A DNA stretch of 64,000 bases from Hydractinia symbiolongicarpus (taxonomy: Eukaryota > Cnidaria > Hydrozoa > Anthoathecata > Hydractiniidae): NCBI RefSeq assembly GCF_029227915.1, contig NC_079885.1, positions 30,693,001 to 30,757,000 on the forward strand, given 5' to 3'. Position numbers and translations under genes: made by a program. Positions 33,255-45,173 of the stretch are shown here, piece by piece. Each line of letters starts with the position of its first letter. The stretch's first letter is position 1. The notes below the pieces were generated by a model. That model was not told the DNA's origin, did no database searches, and was given only the letters and a program-made list of their open reading frames with translations.

Positions 33255-36200
33255 ATGTTTTCATTTTTAATGAGACGGTGAATAAAAGAAGTTTAATCGC
33301 CGGCAAACGAAAACCCGCGATTTCCCGTAAATCCCGGGCTTGGCCCGATAGTCAAAAGAACTCAAAGAAAGTACCCAGGGAGTAATCTCATTTCCCAAAT
33401 GATTTTTTGAAATTATTTTGTCACCACTAAAACGCATGAGACTTGTAGTTTTCAAAAGTGTTTTCATTTTTGATGAGACGCTGAATAAAAGAAGTTTAAT
33501 CGCCGCCAAACGAAAACCCGCGATTTCCTGTAAATCCCGGGCTTGGCCCGTATAGTTGAATGTATCTAAAGAAAGTACCCAGGGAGTAAACTGACTTCCC
33601 GAACGATTTTTCAAATTATTTCTGCACCAGTAGAACGAATGAGACTTGTGGTTTTGAAAAATGTTTTCATTTTTAATGAGACGCTTAATGAAAGAGTTTT
33701 AATCGCCGGCAAACGAAAACCCGCGATTTTCCGTAAATCCCAGACTCGGCCCGTATAGTCAAAAGTATACAAAGAAAGTACCCAGGGAGTAAACTCATTT
33801 CCCGAACGATTTTTAAAATTATTTTTTCACCACTAAGACGTATGAGACTTGTAGTTTTTAAAAATGTTTTTATTTTTAATAAGACGGTGAATAAAAGAAG
33901 TTTAATTGCCGGCAAACGAAAACCCGCGATTTCCCGTAAATCCCGGACTCGGCCTGTATAGTCAAAAGTATACAAAGAAAGTACCCAGGGAGTAAACTCA
34001 TTTCCCGAACGATTTTTTAAATTATTTTTTCACCACTAAAACGCATGAGACCTATAGTTTTCAGAAATGTTTTCATTTTTGATGAGACGCTCAATGAAAG
34101 TGGTTTAATCGCCGGCAAACGAAAACCCGCGATTTCCCGTAAATCCCGGGCTTGGCCCGTATAGTCGAATGTATACAAAGAAAGTACCCTGTGAGTAAAC
34201 TCATTTCCAAAACGATGTTTTAAATTATCTTTTCGCCACTAAAACGCATGAGACTTGTAGTTTTTAAAAATGTTTTCATTTTTGATGAGACGCTGAATAA
34301 AAGAAGTTTAATCGCCGGCAAACGAAAACCCGCGATTTCCCGTAAATCCCGGGCTTGGCCCGATAGTCAAAAGAACACAAAGAAAGTACCCAGGGAGTAA
34401 TCTCATTTCCCAAATGATTTTTTGAAATTATTTTGTCACCACTAAAACGCATGAGACTTGTAGTTTTCAAAAGTGTTTTCATTTTTGATGAGACGCTGAA
34501 TAAAAGAAGTTTAATCGCCGCCAAACAAAAACCCGCGATTTCCCGTAAATCCCGCGCTTGGCCCGTATAGTTGAATGTATCTAAAGAAAGTACCCAGGGA
34601 GTAAACTGACTTCCCGAACGATTTTTCAAATTATTTCTGCACCAGTAGAACGAATGAGACTTGTGGTTTTGAAAAATGTTTTCATTTTTAATGAGACGCT
34701 TAATGAAAGAGTTTTAATCGCCGGAAAACGAAAACCCGCGATTTCCCGTAAATCCCGGACTCGGCCCGTATAGTCAAAAGTATACAAAGAAAGTACCCAG
34801 GGAGTAAACTCATTTCCCGAACGATTTTTAAAATTATTTTTTCACCACTAAGACGTATGAGACTTGTAGTTTTTAAAAATGTTTTCATTTTTAATGAGAC
34901 AGTGAATAAAAGAAATTTAATCGCCGGCAAACGAAAAACCGCGATTTCCCGTAAATCCCGGACTCGGCCTGTATAGTCAAAAGTATACAAAGAAAGTACC
35001 CAGGGAGTAAACTCATTTCCCGAACGATTTTTTAAATTATTTTTTCACCACTAAAACGCATGAGACCTATAGTTTTCAGAAATGTTTTCATTTTTGATGA
35101 GACGCTCAATGAAAGTAGTTTAATCGCCGGCAAACGAAAACCCGCGATTTCCCGTAAATCCCGGGCTTGGCCCGTATAGTCGAATGTATACAAAGAAAGT
35201 ACCCTGTGAGTAAACTCATTTCCAAAACGATGTTTTAAATTATCTTTTCGCCACTAAAACGCATGAGACTTGTAGTTTTTAAAAATGTTTTCATTTTTGA
35301 TGAGACGCTGAATAAAAGAAGTTTAATCGCCGGCAAACGAAAACCCGCGATTTCCCGTAAATCCCGGGCTTGGCCCGATAGTCAAAAGAACACAAAGAAA
35401 GTACCCAGGGAGTAAACTCATTTCCCAAATGATTTTTTGAAATTATTTTGTCACCACTAAAACGCATGAGACTTGTAGTTTTCAAAAGTGTTTTCATTTT
35501 TGATGAGACGCTTAATGAAAGAGTTTTAATCGCCGGCAAACGAAAACCCGCGATTTTCCGTAAATCCCGGACTCGGCCCGTATAGTCAAAAGTATACAAA
35601 GAAAGTACCCAGGGAGTAAAGTCATTTCCCGAACGATTTTTAAAATTATTTTTTCACCACTAAGACGTATGAGACTTGTAGTTTTTAAAAATGTTTTCAT
35701 TTTTAATGAGACGGTGAATAAAAGAAGTTTAATCGCCGGCAAACGAAAACCCGCGATTTCCCGTAAATCCCGGACTCGGCCTGTATAGTCAAAAGTATAC
35801 AAAGAAAGTACCCAGGGAGTAAACTCATTTCCCGAACGATTTTTTAAATTATTTTTTCACCACTAAAACGCATGAGACCTATAGTTTTCAGAAATGTTTT
35901 CATTTTTGATGAGACGCTCAATGAAAGTGGTTTAATCGCCGGCAAACGAAAACCCGCGATTTCCCGTAAATCCCGGGCTTGGCCCGTATAGTCGAATGTA
36001 TACAAAGAAAGTACCCTGTGAGTAAACTCATTTCCAAAACGATGTTTTAAATTATCTTTTCGCCACTAAAACGCATGAGATTTGTAGTTTTTAAAAATGT
36101 TTTCATTTTTGATGAGACGCTGAATAAAAAAAGTTTAATCGCCGGCAAACGAAAACCCGCGATTTCCCGTAAATCCCGGGCTTGGCCCGATAGTCAAAAG

Positions 36201-37312
36201 AACACAAAGAAAGTACCCAGGGAGTAATCTCATTTCCCAAATGATTTTTTGAAATTATTTTGTCACCACTAAAACGCATGAGACTTGTAATTTTCAAAAG
36301 TGTTTTCATTTTTGATGAGACGCTGAATAAAAGAAGTTTAATCGCCGCCAAACGAAAACCCGCGATTTCCCGTAAATCCCGCGCTTGGCCCGTATAGTTG
36401 AATGTACCTAAAGAAAGTACCCAGGGAGTAAACTGACTTCCCGAACGATTTTTCAAATTATTTCTGCACCAATAGAACGAATGAGACTTGTAGTTTTGAA
36501 AAATGTTTTCATTTTTAATGAGACGCTTAATAAAAGAGTTTTAATCGCCGGCAAACGAAAACCCGCGATTTCCCGTAAATCGCGGACTCGGCCCGTATAG
36601 TCAAAAGTATACAAAGAAAGTACCCAGGGAGTAAACTCATTTCCCGAACGATTTTTAAAATTATTTTTTCACCACTAAGACGTATGAGACTTGTAGTTTT
36701 TAAAAATGTTTTCATTTTTAATGAGACGGTGAATAAAAGAAGTTTAATCGCCGGCAAACGAAAACCCGCGATTTCCCGTAAATCCCGGACTCGGTCTGTA
36801 TAGTCAAAAGTATACAAAGAAAGTACCCAGGGAGTAAACTCATTTCCCGAACGATTTTTTAAATTATTTTTTCACCACTAAAACGCATGAGACCTATAGT
36901 TTTCAGAAATGTTTTCATTTTTGATGAGACGCTCAATGAAAGTGGTTTAATCGCCGGCAAACGAAAACCCGCGATTTCCCGTAAATCCCGGGCTTGGCCC
37001 GTATAGTCGAATGTATACAAAGAAAGTACCCTGTGAGTAAACTCATTTCCAAAACGATGTTTTAAATTATCTTTTCGCCACTAAAACGCATGAGACTTGT
37101 AGTTTTTAAAAATGTTTTCAATTTTGATGAGACGCTGAATAAAAGAAGTTTAATCGCCGGCAAACGAAAACCCGCGATTTCCCGTAAATCCCGGGCTTGG
37201 CCCGATAGTCAAAAGAACACAAAGAAAGTACCCAGGGAGTAAACTCATTTCCCAAATGATTTTTTGAAATTATTTTGTCACCACTAAAACGCATGAGACT
37301 TGTAGTTTTCAA
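33255..37312 (+). repeat. 20-mer HOR (4,060 bp), copy 1
   Basis: Twenty monomers arranged mainly as five-monomer cycles E-B'-C-H-A' (starts near 33267, 34276, 35291, 36103, 37118). The cycle at 35291 lacks one monomer: type B' runs directly into the tail of type C at about 35502-35511, so that cycle is 812 bp instead of 1,015. This missing monomer is shared with copy 2 and so predates the 4,060-bp duplication. Confidence 0.9.
33709..33910 (+). repeat. Representative type H monomer
   Basis: Diagnostic sites: GATTTTTAAAATTATTTTTTC, ACTAAGACGTATGAG, GTTTTTAAAAATG and a GACGGTGAATAA tail. It sits between type C and the A-like monomer with the CTCAATGAAAGTGG tail in the five-monomer cycle of the 33-41 kb blocks. 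Confidence 0.75.
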
Positions 37313-40300
37313 AAATGTTTTCATTTTTAATGAGACGGTGAATAAAAGAAGTTTAATCGCCGGCAAACGAAAACCCGCGATTTCCCGTAAATCCCGGGCT
37401 TGGCCCGATAGTCAAAAGAACTCAAAGAAAGTACCCAGGGAGTAATCTCATTTCCCAAATGATTTTTTGAAATTATTTTGTCACCACTAAAACGCATGAG
37501 ACTTGTAGTTTTCAAAAGTGTTTTCATTTTTGATGAGACGCTGAATAAAAGAAGTTTAATCGCCGCCAAACGAAAACCCGCGATTTCCTGTAAATCCCGG
37601 GCTTGGCCCGTATAGTTGAATGTATCTAAAGAAAGTACCCAGGGAGTAAACTGACTTCCCGAACGATTTTTCAAATTATTTCTGCACCAGTAGAACGAAT
37701 GAGACTTGTGGTTTTGAAAAATGTTTTCATTTTTAATGAGACGCTTAATGAAAGAGTTTTAATCGCCGGCAAACGAAAACCCGCGATTTTCCGTAAATCC
37801 CAGACTCGGCCCGTATAGTCAAAAGTATACAAAGAAAGTACCCAGGGAGTAAACTCATTTCCCGAACGATTTTTAAAATTATTTTTTCACCACTAAGACG
37901 TATGAGACTTGTAGTTTTTAAAAATGTTTTTATTTTTAATAAGACGGTGAATAAAAGAAGTTTAATTGCCGGCAAACGAAAACCCGCCATTTCCCGTAAA
38001 TCCCGGACTCGGCCTGTATAGTCAAAAGTATACAAAGAAAGTACCCAGGGAGTAAACTCATTTCCCGAACGATTTTTTAAATTATTTTTTCACCACTAAA
38101 ACGCATGAGACCTATAGTTTTCAGAAATGTTTTCATTTTTGATGAGACGCTCAATGAAAGTGGTTTAATCGCCGGCAAACGAAAACCCGCGATTTCCCGT
38201 AAATCCCGGGCTTGGCCCGTATAGTCGAATGTATACAAAGAAAGTACCCTGTGAGTAAACTCATTTCCAAAACGATGTTTTAAATTATCTTTTCGCCACT
38301 AAAACGCATGAGACTTGTAGTTTTTAAAAATGTTTTCATTTTTGATGAGACGCTGAATAAAAGAAGTTTAATCGCCGGCAAACGAAAACCCGCGATTTCC
38401 CGTAAATCCCGGGCTTGGCCCGATAGTCAAAAGAACACAAAGAAAGTACCCAGGGAGTAATCTCATTTCCCAAATGATTTTTTGAAATTATTTTGTCACC
38501 ACTAAAACGCATGAGACTTGTAGTTTTCAAAAGTGTTTTCATTTTTGATGAGACGCTGAATAAAAGAAGTTTAATCGCCGCCAAACAAAAACCCGCGATT
38601 TCCCGTAAATCCCGCGCTTGGCCCGTATAGTTGAATGTATCTAAAGAAAGTACCCAGGGAGTAAACTGACTTCCCGAACGATTTTTCAAATTATTTCTGC
38701 ACCAGTAGAACGAATGAGACTTGTGGTTTTGAAAAATGTTTTCATTTTTAATGAGACGCTTAATGAAAGAGTTTTAATCGCCGGAAAACGAAAACCCGCG
38801 ATTTCCCGTAAATCCCGGACTCGGCCCGTATAGTCAAAAGTATACAAAGAAAGTACCCAGGGAGTAAACTCATTTCCCGAACGATTTTTAAAATTATTTT
38901 TTCACCACTAAGACGTATGAGACTTGTAGTTTTTAAAAATGTTTTCATTTTTAATGAGACAGTGAATAAAAGAAATTTAATCGCCGGCAAACGAAAAACC
39001 GCGATTTCCCGTAAATCCCGGACTCGGCCTGTATAGTCAAAAGTATACAAAGAAAGTACCCAGGGAGTAAACTCATTTCCCGAACGATTTTTTAAATTAT
39101 TTTTTCACCACTAAGACGCATGAGACCTATAGTTTTCAGAAATGTTTTCATTTTTGATGAGACGCTCAATGAAAGTAGTTTAATCGCCGGCAAACGAAAA
39201 CCCGCGATTTCCCGTAAATCCCGGGCTTGGCCCGTATAGTCGAATGTATACAAAGAAAGTACCCTGTGAGTAAACTCATTTCCAAAACGATGTTTTAAAT
39301 TATCTTTTCGCCACTAAAACGCATGAGACTTGTAGTTTTTAAAAATGTTTTCATTTTTGATGAGACGCTGAATAAAAGAAGTTTAATCGCCGGCAAACGA
39401 AAACCCGCGATTTCCCGTAAATCCCGGGCTTGGCCCGATAGTCAAAAGAACACAAAGAAAGTACCCAGGGAGTAAACTCATTTCCCAAATGATTTTTTGA
39501 AATTATTTTGTCACCACTAAAACGCATGAGACTTGTAGTTTTCAAAAGTGTTTTCATTTTTGATGAGACGCTTAATGAAAGAGTTTTAATCGCCGGCAAA
39601 CGAAAACCCGCGATTTTCCGTAAATCCCGGACTCGGCCCGTATAGTCAAAAGTATACAAAGAAAGTACCCAGGGAGTAAAGTCATTTCCCGAACGATTTT
39701 TAAAATTATTTTTTCACCACTAAGACGTATGAGACTTGTAGTTTTTAAAAATGTTTTCATTTTTAATGAGACGGTGAATAAAAGAAGTTTAATCGCCGGC
39801 AAACGAAAACCCGCGATTTCCCGTAAATCCCGGACTCGGCCTGTATAGTCAAAAGTATACAAAGAAAGTACCCAGGGAGTAAACTCATTTCCCGAACGAT
39901 TTTTTAAATTATTTTTTCACCACTAAAACGCATGAGACCTATAGTTTTCAGAAATGTTTTCATTTTTGATGAGACGCTCAATGAAAGTGGTTTAATCGCC
40001 GGCAAACGAAAACCCGCGATTTCCCGTAAATCCCGGGCTTGGCCCGTATAGTCGAATGTATACAAAGAAAGTACCCTGTGAGTAAACTCATTTCCAAAAC
40101 GATGTTTTAAATTATCTTTTCGCCACTAAAACGCATGAGATTTGTAGTTTTTAAAAATGTTTTCATTTTTGATGAGACGCTGAATAAAAAAAGTTTAATC
40201 GCCGGCAAACGAAAACCCGCGATTTCCCGTAAATCCCGGGCTTGGCCCGATAGTCAAAAGAACACAAAGAAAGTACCCAGGGAGTAATCTCATTTCCCAA

Positions 40301-41371
40301 ATGATTTTTTGAAATTATTTTGTCACCACTAAAACGCATGAGACTTGTAGTTTTCAAAAGTGTTTTCATTTTTGATGAGACGCTGAATAAAAGAAGTTTA
40401 ATCGCCGCCAAACGAAAACCCGCGATTTCCCGTAAATCCCGCGCTTGGCCCGTATAGTTGAATGTATCTAAAGAAAGTACCCAGGGAGTAAACTGACTTC
40501 CCGAACGATTTTTCAAATTATTTCTGCACCAATAGAACGAATGAGACTTGTAGTTTTGAAAAATGTTTTCATTTTTAATGAGACGCTTAATAAAAGAGTT
40601 TTAATCGCCGGCAAACGAAAACCCGCGATTTCCCGTAAATCGCGGACTCGGCCCGTATAGTCAAAAGTATACAAAGAAAGTACCCAGGGAGTAAACTCAT
40701 TTCCCGAACGATTTTTAAAATTATTTTTTCACCACTAAGACGTATGAGACTTGTAGTTTTTAAAAATGTTTTCATTTTTAATGAGACGGTGAATAAAAGA
40801 AGTTTAATCGCCGGCAAACGAAAACCCGCGATTTCCCGTAAATCCCGGACTCGGTCTGTATAGTCAAAAGTATACAAAGAAAGTACCCAGGGAGTAAACT
40901 CATTTCCCGAACGATTTTTTAAATTATTTTTTCACCACTAAAACGCATGAGACCTATAGTTTTCAGAAATGTTTTCATTTTTGATGAGACGCTCAATGAA
41001 AGTGGTTTAATCGCCGGCAAACGAAAACCCGCGATTTCCCGTAAATCCCGGGCTTGGCCCGTATAGTCGAATGTATACAAAGAAAGTACCCTGTGAGTAA
41101 ACTCATTTCCAAAACGATGTTTTAAATTATCTTTTCGCCACTAAAACGCATGAGACTTGTAGTTTTTAAAAATGTTTTCATTTTTGATGAGACGCTGAAT
41201 AAAAGAAGTTTAATCGCCGGCAAACGAAAACCCGCGATTTCCCGTAAATCCCGGGCTTGGCCCGATAGTCAAAAGAACACAAAGAAAGTACCCAGGGAGT
41301 AAACTCATTTCCCAAATGATTTTTTGAAATTATTTTGTCACCACTAAAACGCATGAGACTTGTAGTTTTCA
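37313..41371 (+). repeat. 20-mer HOR (4,060 bp), copy 2
   Basis: Near-perfect tandem copy. By eye I found only about five substitutions in ~4 kb: near 33930/37990 (CCCGCG versus CCCGCC), 35054/39114, 36290/40350, 36404/40464 and 37121/41181. The junction is bracketed by a T/C mismatch at 33250/37310 and an A/G mismatch at 37315/41375. The exchange therefore took place inside the left hairpin arm. Confidence 0.92.
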
Positions 41372-41964
41372 AAAGTGTTTTCATTTTTGATGAGACGCTG
41401 AATAAAAGAAGTTTAATCGCCGCCAAACGAAAACCCGCGATTTCCCGTAAATCCCGGGCTTGGCCCGTATAGTTGAATGTATCTAAAGAAAGTACCCAGG
41501 GAGTAAACCGACTTCCCGAGCGATTTTTCAAATTATTTCTGCACCAGTAGAACGAATGAGACTTGTAGTTTTGAAAAATGTTTTCATTTTTAATGAGACG
41601 CGTAATGAAAGAGTTTTAATCGCCGGCAAACGACTACCCGCGATTTCCCGTAAATCCCGGACTCGGCCCGTATAGTCAAAAGTATACAAAGAAAGTACCC
41701 AGGGAGTAAACTCATTTCCCGAACGATTTTTAAAATTATTTTTTCACCACTAAGACGTATGAGACTTGTAGTTTTCAGAAATGTTTTTATTTTTGATGAG
41801 ACGCTTAATGAATGTGGTTTAATCGCCGGCAAGCGAAAACCCGCGACTTCCCGTAAATCCCGGGCTTGGCCCGTATAGTCGAATGTATACAAAGAAAATA
41901 CCCTGTGAGTAAACTCATTTCAAAAACAATTTTTTAAATTATCTTTTCACCACTAAAACGCATG
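41372..41964 (+). repeat. Spacer monomers between 20-mer and U-type HOR
   Basis: About three monomers: the end of a type C, an H-like monomer with GACTACCCGCG near 41632, and a type E-like monomer with TTTCAAAAACAATTTTTTAAATT that resembles the first monomer of the next HOR. Confidence 0.7.
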
Positions 41965-44900
41965 AGACTTGTAGTTTTCAAAAATGTTTTCATTTTTGAT
42001 GAGACGCTGAATAAAAGACGTTTAATCGCCGGCAAACGAAAACCCGCCATTTCCCGTAAACCCCGGACTTGGCCCGTATAGTCAAAAGTATACAAAGAAA
42101 GTACCCAGGGAGTAAACTCATTTCCCGAACGATTTTTTAAATTATTTTTTCACCACTAAAACGCATGAGACTTATAGTTTTTAGAAATGTTTTCATTTTT
42201 GATGAGACGCTTAATGAAAGTGGTTTAATCGCCGGCAAACGAAAACCCGCGATTTCCCGTAAATCCCGGGCTTGGCCCGTATAGTCGAATGTATACAAAG
42301 AAAGTACCCTGTGAGTAAACTCATTTCCAAAACGATTTTTAATATTATCTTTTCGCCACTAAAACGCATGAGACTTATAGTTTTTAGAAATGTTTTCATT
42401 TTTGATGAGTCGCTTAATGAAAGTGGTTTAATCGCCGGCAAACGAAAACCCGCGATTTCCCGTAAATCCCGGGCTTGGCCCGTATAGTCGAATGTATACA
42501 AAGAAAGTACCCTGTGAGTAAACTCATTTCCAAAACAATTTTTTAAATTATCTTTTCACCACTAAAACGCATGAGACTTGTAGTTTTCAAAAATGTTTTC
42601 ATTTTTGATGAGACGCTGAATAAAAGACGTTTAATCGCCGGCAAACGAAAACCCGCCATTTCCCGTAAACCCCGGACTTGGCCCGTATAGTCAAAAGTAT
42701 ACAAAGAAAGTACCCAGGGAGTAAACTCATTTCCCGAACGATTTTTTAAATTATTTTTTCACCACTAAAACGCATGAGACTTATAGTTTTTAGAAATGTT
42801 TTCATTTTTGATGAGACGCTTAATGAAAGTGGTTTAATCGCCGGCAAACGAAAACCCGCGATTTCCCGTAAATCCCGGGCTTGGCCCGTATAGTCGAATG
42901 TATACAAAGAAAGTACCCTGTGAGTAAACTCATTTCCAAAACGATTTTTAATATTATCTTTTCGCCACTAAAACGCATGAGACTTGTAGTTTTTAAAAAT
43001 GTTTTCATTTTTGATGAGACGCTGAATAAAAGAAGTTTAATCGCCGGCAAACGAAAACCCGCCATTTCCCGTAAACCCCGGACTTGGCCCGTATAGTCAA
43101 AAGTATACAAAGAAAGTACCCAGGGAGTAAACTAATTTCCCGAACGATTTTTTAAATTATTATTTCACCACTAAAGCTCATGAGACTTGTAGTTTTTAAA
43201 AATGATTTCATTTTTAATGAGACGGTGAATAAAAGAAGTTTAATCGCCGGCAAACGAAAACCCGCGATTTCCCGTAAATCCCGGAGTCGGCCTGTATAGT
43301 CAAAAGTATACAAAGAAAGTACTCAGGGAGTAAACTCATTTCCTGAACGATTTTTTAAATTATTTTTTTACCACTAAAACGCATGAGACTTATAGTTTTC
43401 AGAAATATTTTCATTTTTGATGAGACGCTTAACGAAAGTGGTTAAATCACCGGCAAACGAAAACCCGCGATTTCCCGTAAATCCCGGGCTTGGCCCGTAT
43501 AGTCGAATGTATACAAAGAAAGTACCCTGTGAGTAAACTCATTTCCAAAACGATTTTTTAAATTATCTTTTCGCCACAAAAACGCATGAGACTTGTAGTT
43601 TTTAAAAATGTTTTCATTTTTGATGAGACGCTGAATAAAAGAAGTTTAATCGCCGGCAAACGAAAACCCGCCATTTCCCGTAAACCCCGGACTCGGCCCG
43701 TATAGTCAAAAGTATACAAAGAAAGTGCCCAGGGAGTAAACTCATTTCCCGAACGATTTTTTATATTATTTTTCACCACTAAAGCCCATGAGACTTGTAG
43801 TTTTTAAAAATGTTTTCATTTTTGATGAGACGCTGAATAAAAGACATTTAATCGCCAGCAAACGAAAACCCGCGATTTTCCGTAAATCCCGGACTCGGCC
43901 TGTATAATCAAAAGTATACAAAGAAAGTACCCAGGGAGTAAACTCATTTCCCGAAGGATTTTTTAAATTATTTTTTTACCACTGAAACGCATGAGACTTG
44001 TTGTTTTCAGAAATGTTTTCATTTTTGATGAGACGCTTAATGAAAGTGGTTAAATCGCCGGCAAACGAAAACCCGCGATTTCCCGTAAATCCCGGGCTTG
44101 GCCCGTATAGTCGAATGTATACAAAGAAAGTACCCTGTGAGTAAACTCATTTCCAAAACGATTTTTTAAATTATCTTTTCACCACTAAAACGCATGAGAC
44201 TTGTAGTTTTTAAAAATGTTTTCATTTTTGATGAGACGCTGAATAAAAGAAGTTTAATCGCCGGCAAACAAAAACCCGCCATTTCCCGTAAACCCCGGAC
44301 TCGGCCCGTATAGTCAAAAGTATACAAAGAAAGTACCCAGGCAGTAAACTCATTTCCTGAAAGATTTTTTATATTATTTTTCACCACTAAAGCCCATGAG
44401 ACTTGTAGTTTTTAAAAATGTTTTCATTTTTGATGAGACGCTGAATAAAAGACATTTAATCGCCAGCAAACGAAAACCCGCGATTTTCCGTAAATCCCCG
44501 ACTCGGCCTGTATAATCAAAAGTATACAAAGAAAGTACCCAGGGAGTAAACTCATTTCCCGAACGATTTTTTAAATTATTTTTTCACCACTGAAACGCAT
44601 GAGACTTGTTGTTTTCAGAAATGTTTTCATTTTTGATGAGACGCTTAATGAAAGTGGTTAAATCGCCGGCAAACGAAAACCCGCGATTTCCCGTAAATCC
44701 CGGGCTTGGCCCGTATAGTCGAATGTATACAAAGAAAGTACCCTGTGAGTAAACTCATTTCCAAAACGATTTTTTAAATTATCTTTTCACCACTAAAACG
44801 CATGAGACTTGTAGTTTTTAAAAATGTTTTCATTTTTGATGAGACGCTGAATAAAAGAAGTTTAATCGCCGGCAAACAAAAACCCGCCATTTCCCGTAAA

Positions 44901-45130
44901 CCCCGGACTCGGCCCGTATAGTCAAAAGTATACAAAGAAAGTACCCAGGCAGTAAACTCATTTCCTGAAAGATTTTTTATATTATTTTTCACCACTAAAG
45001 CCCATGAGACTTGTAGTTTTTAAAAATGTTTTAATTTTTAATGAGACGGTGAATAAAAGAAGTTTAATCGCCGGCAAACGAAAACCCGCGATTTCCCGTA
45101 AATTTTTTCAGAATTTTTTCAGAAATGTTT
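41965..45130 (+). repeat. U-type HOR copy U1 (about 3.17 kb)
   Basis: About sixteen monomers, ending in a 99-bp truncated monomer. It contains a threefold run of a three-monomer unit (608 bp) with type G monomers at 43657, about 44265 and 44873. It matches U3 at an offset of 5,777 bp and U2 at 2,735 bp with very few differences. Confidence 0.88.
43657..43858 (+). repeat. Representative type G monomer (202 bp)
   Basis: Diagnostic sites: CCCGCCATTTCCCG with CCGTAAACCCCGG, GATTTTTTATATTATTTTTC, and ACTAAAGCCCATGAG. It recurs every 608 bp within the 42-52 kb HOR (43657, about 44265 and 44873) and again at 57-60 kb. Confidence 0.8.
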
Positions 45131-45173
45131 TCATTTTTGATGAGTCGCTTAATGAAAGTGGTTTAATCGCCGG
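45075..45173 (+). repeat. Truncated 99-bp monomer with filler, copy 1
   Basis: The left end of a monomer up to CCCGTAAAT is joined to the right end starting TTTTCAGAAATG. Between them lie about 12 extra bases (TTTTTCAGAATT) that look like an imperfect copy of the right flank. Net loss is 104 bp. It is the last monomer of HOR copy U1. Confidence 0.9.

Noticed and set aside
45103-45135. Short-tandem insertion or mobile-element scar at the repeated AATTTTTTCAG
   Set aside because: No target-site duplication or element ends are visible. The bases are explained as filler at a deletion junction within a monomer.
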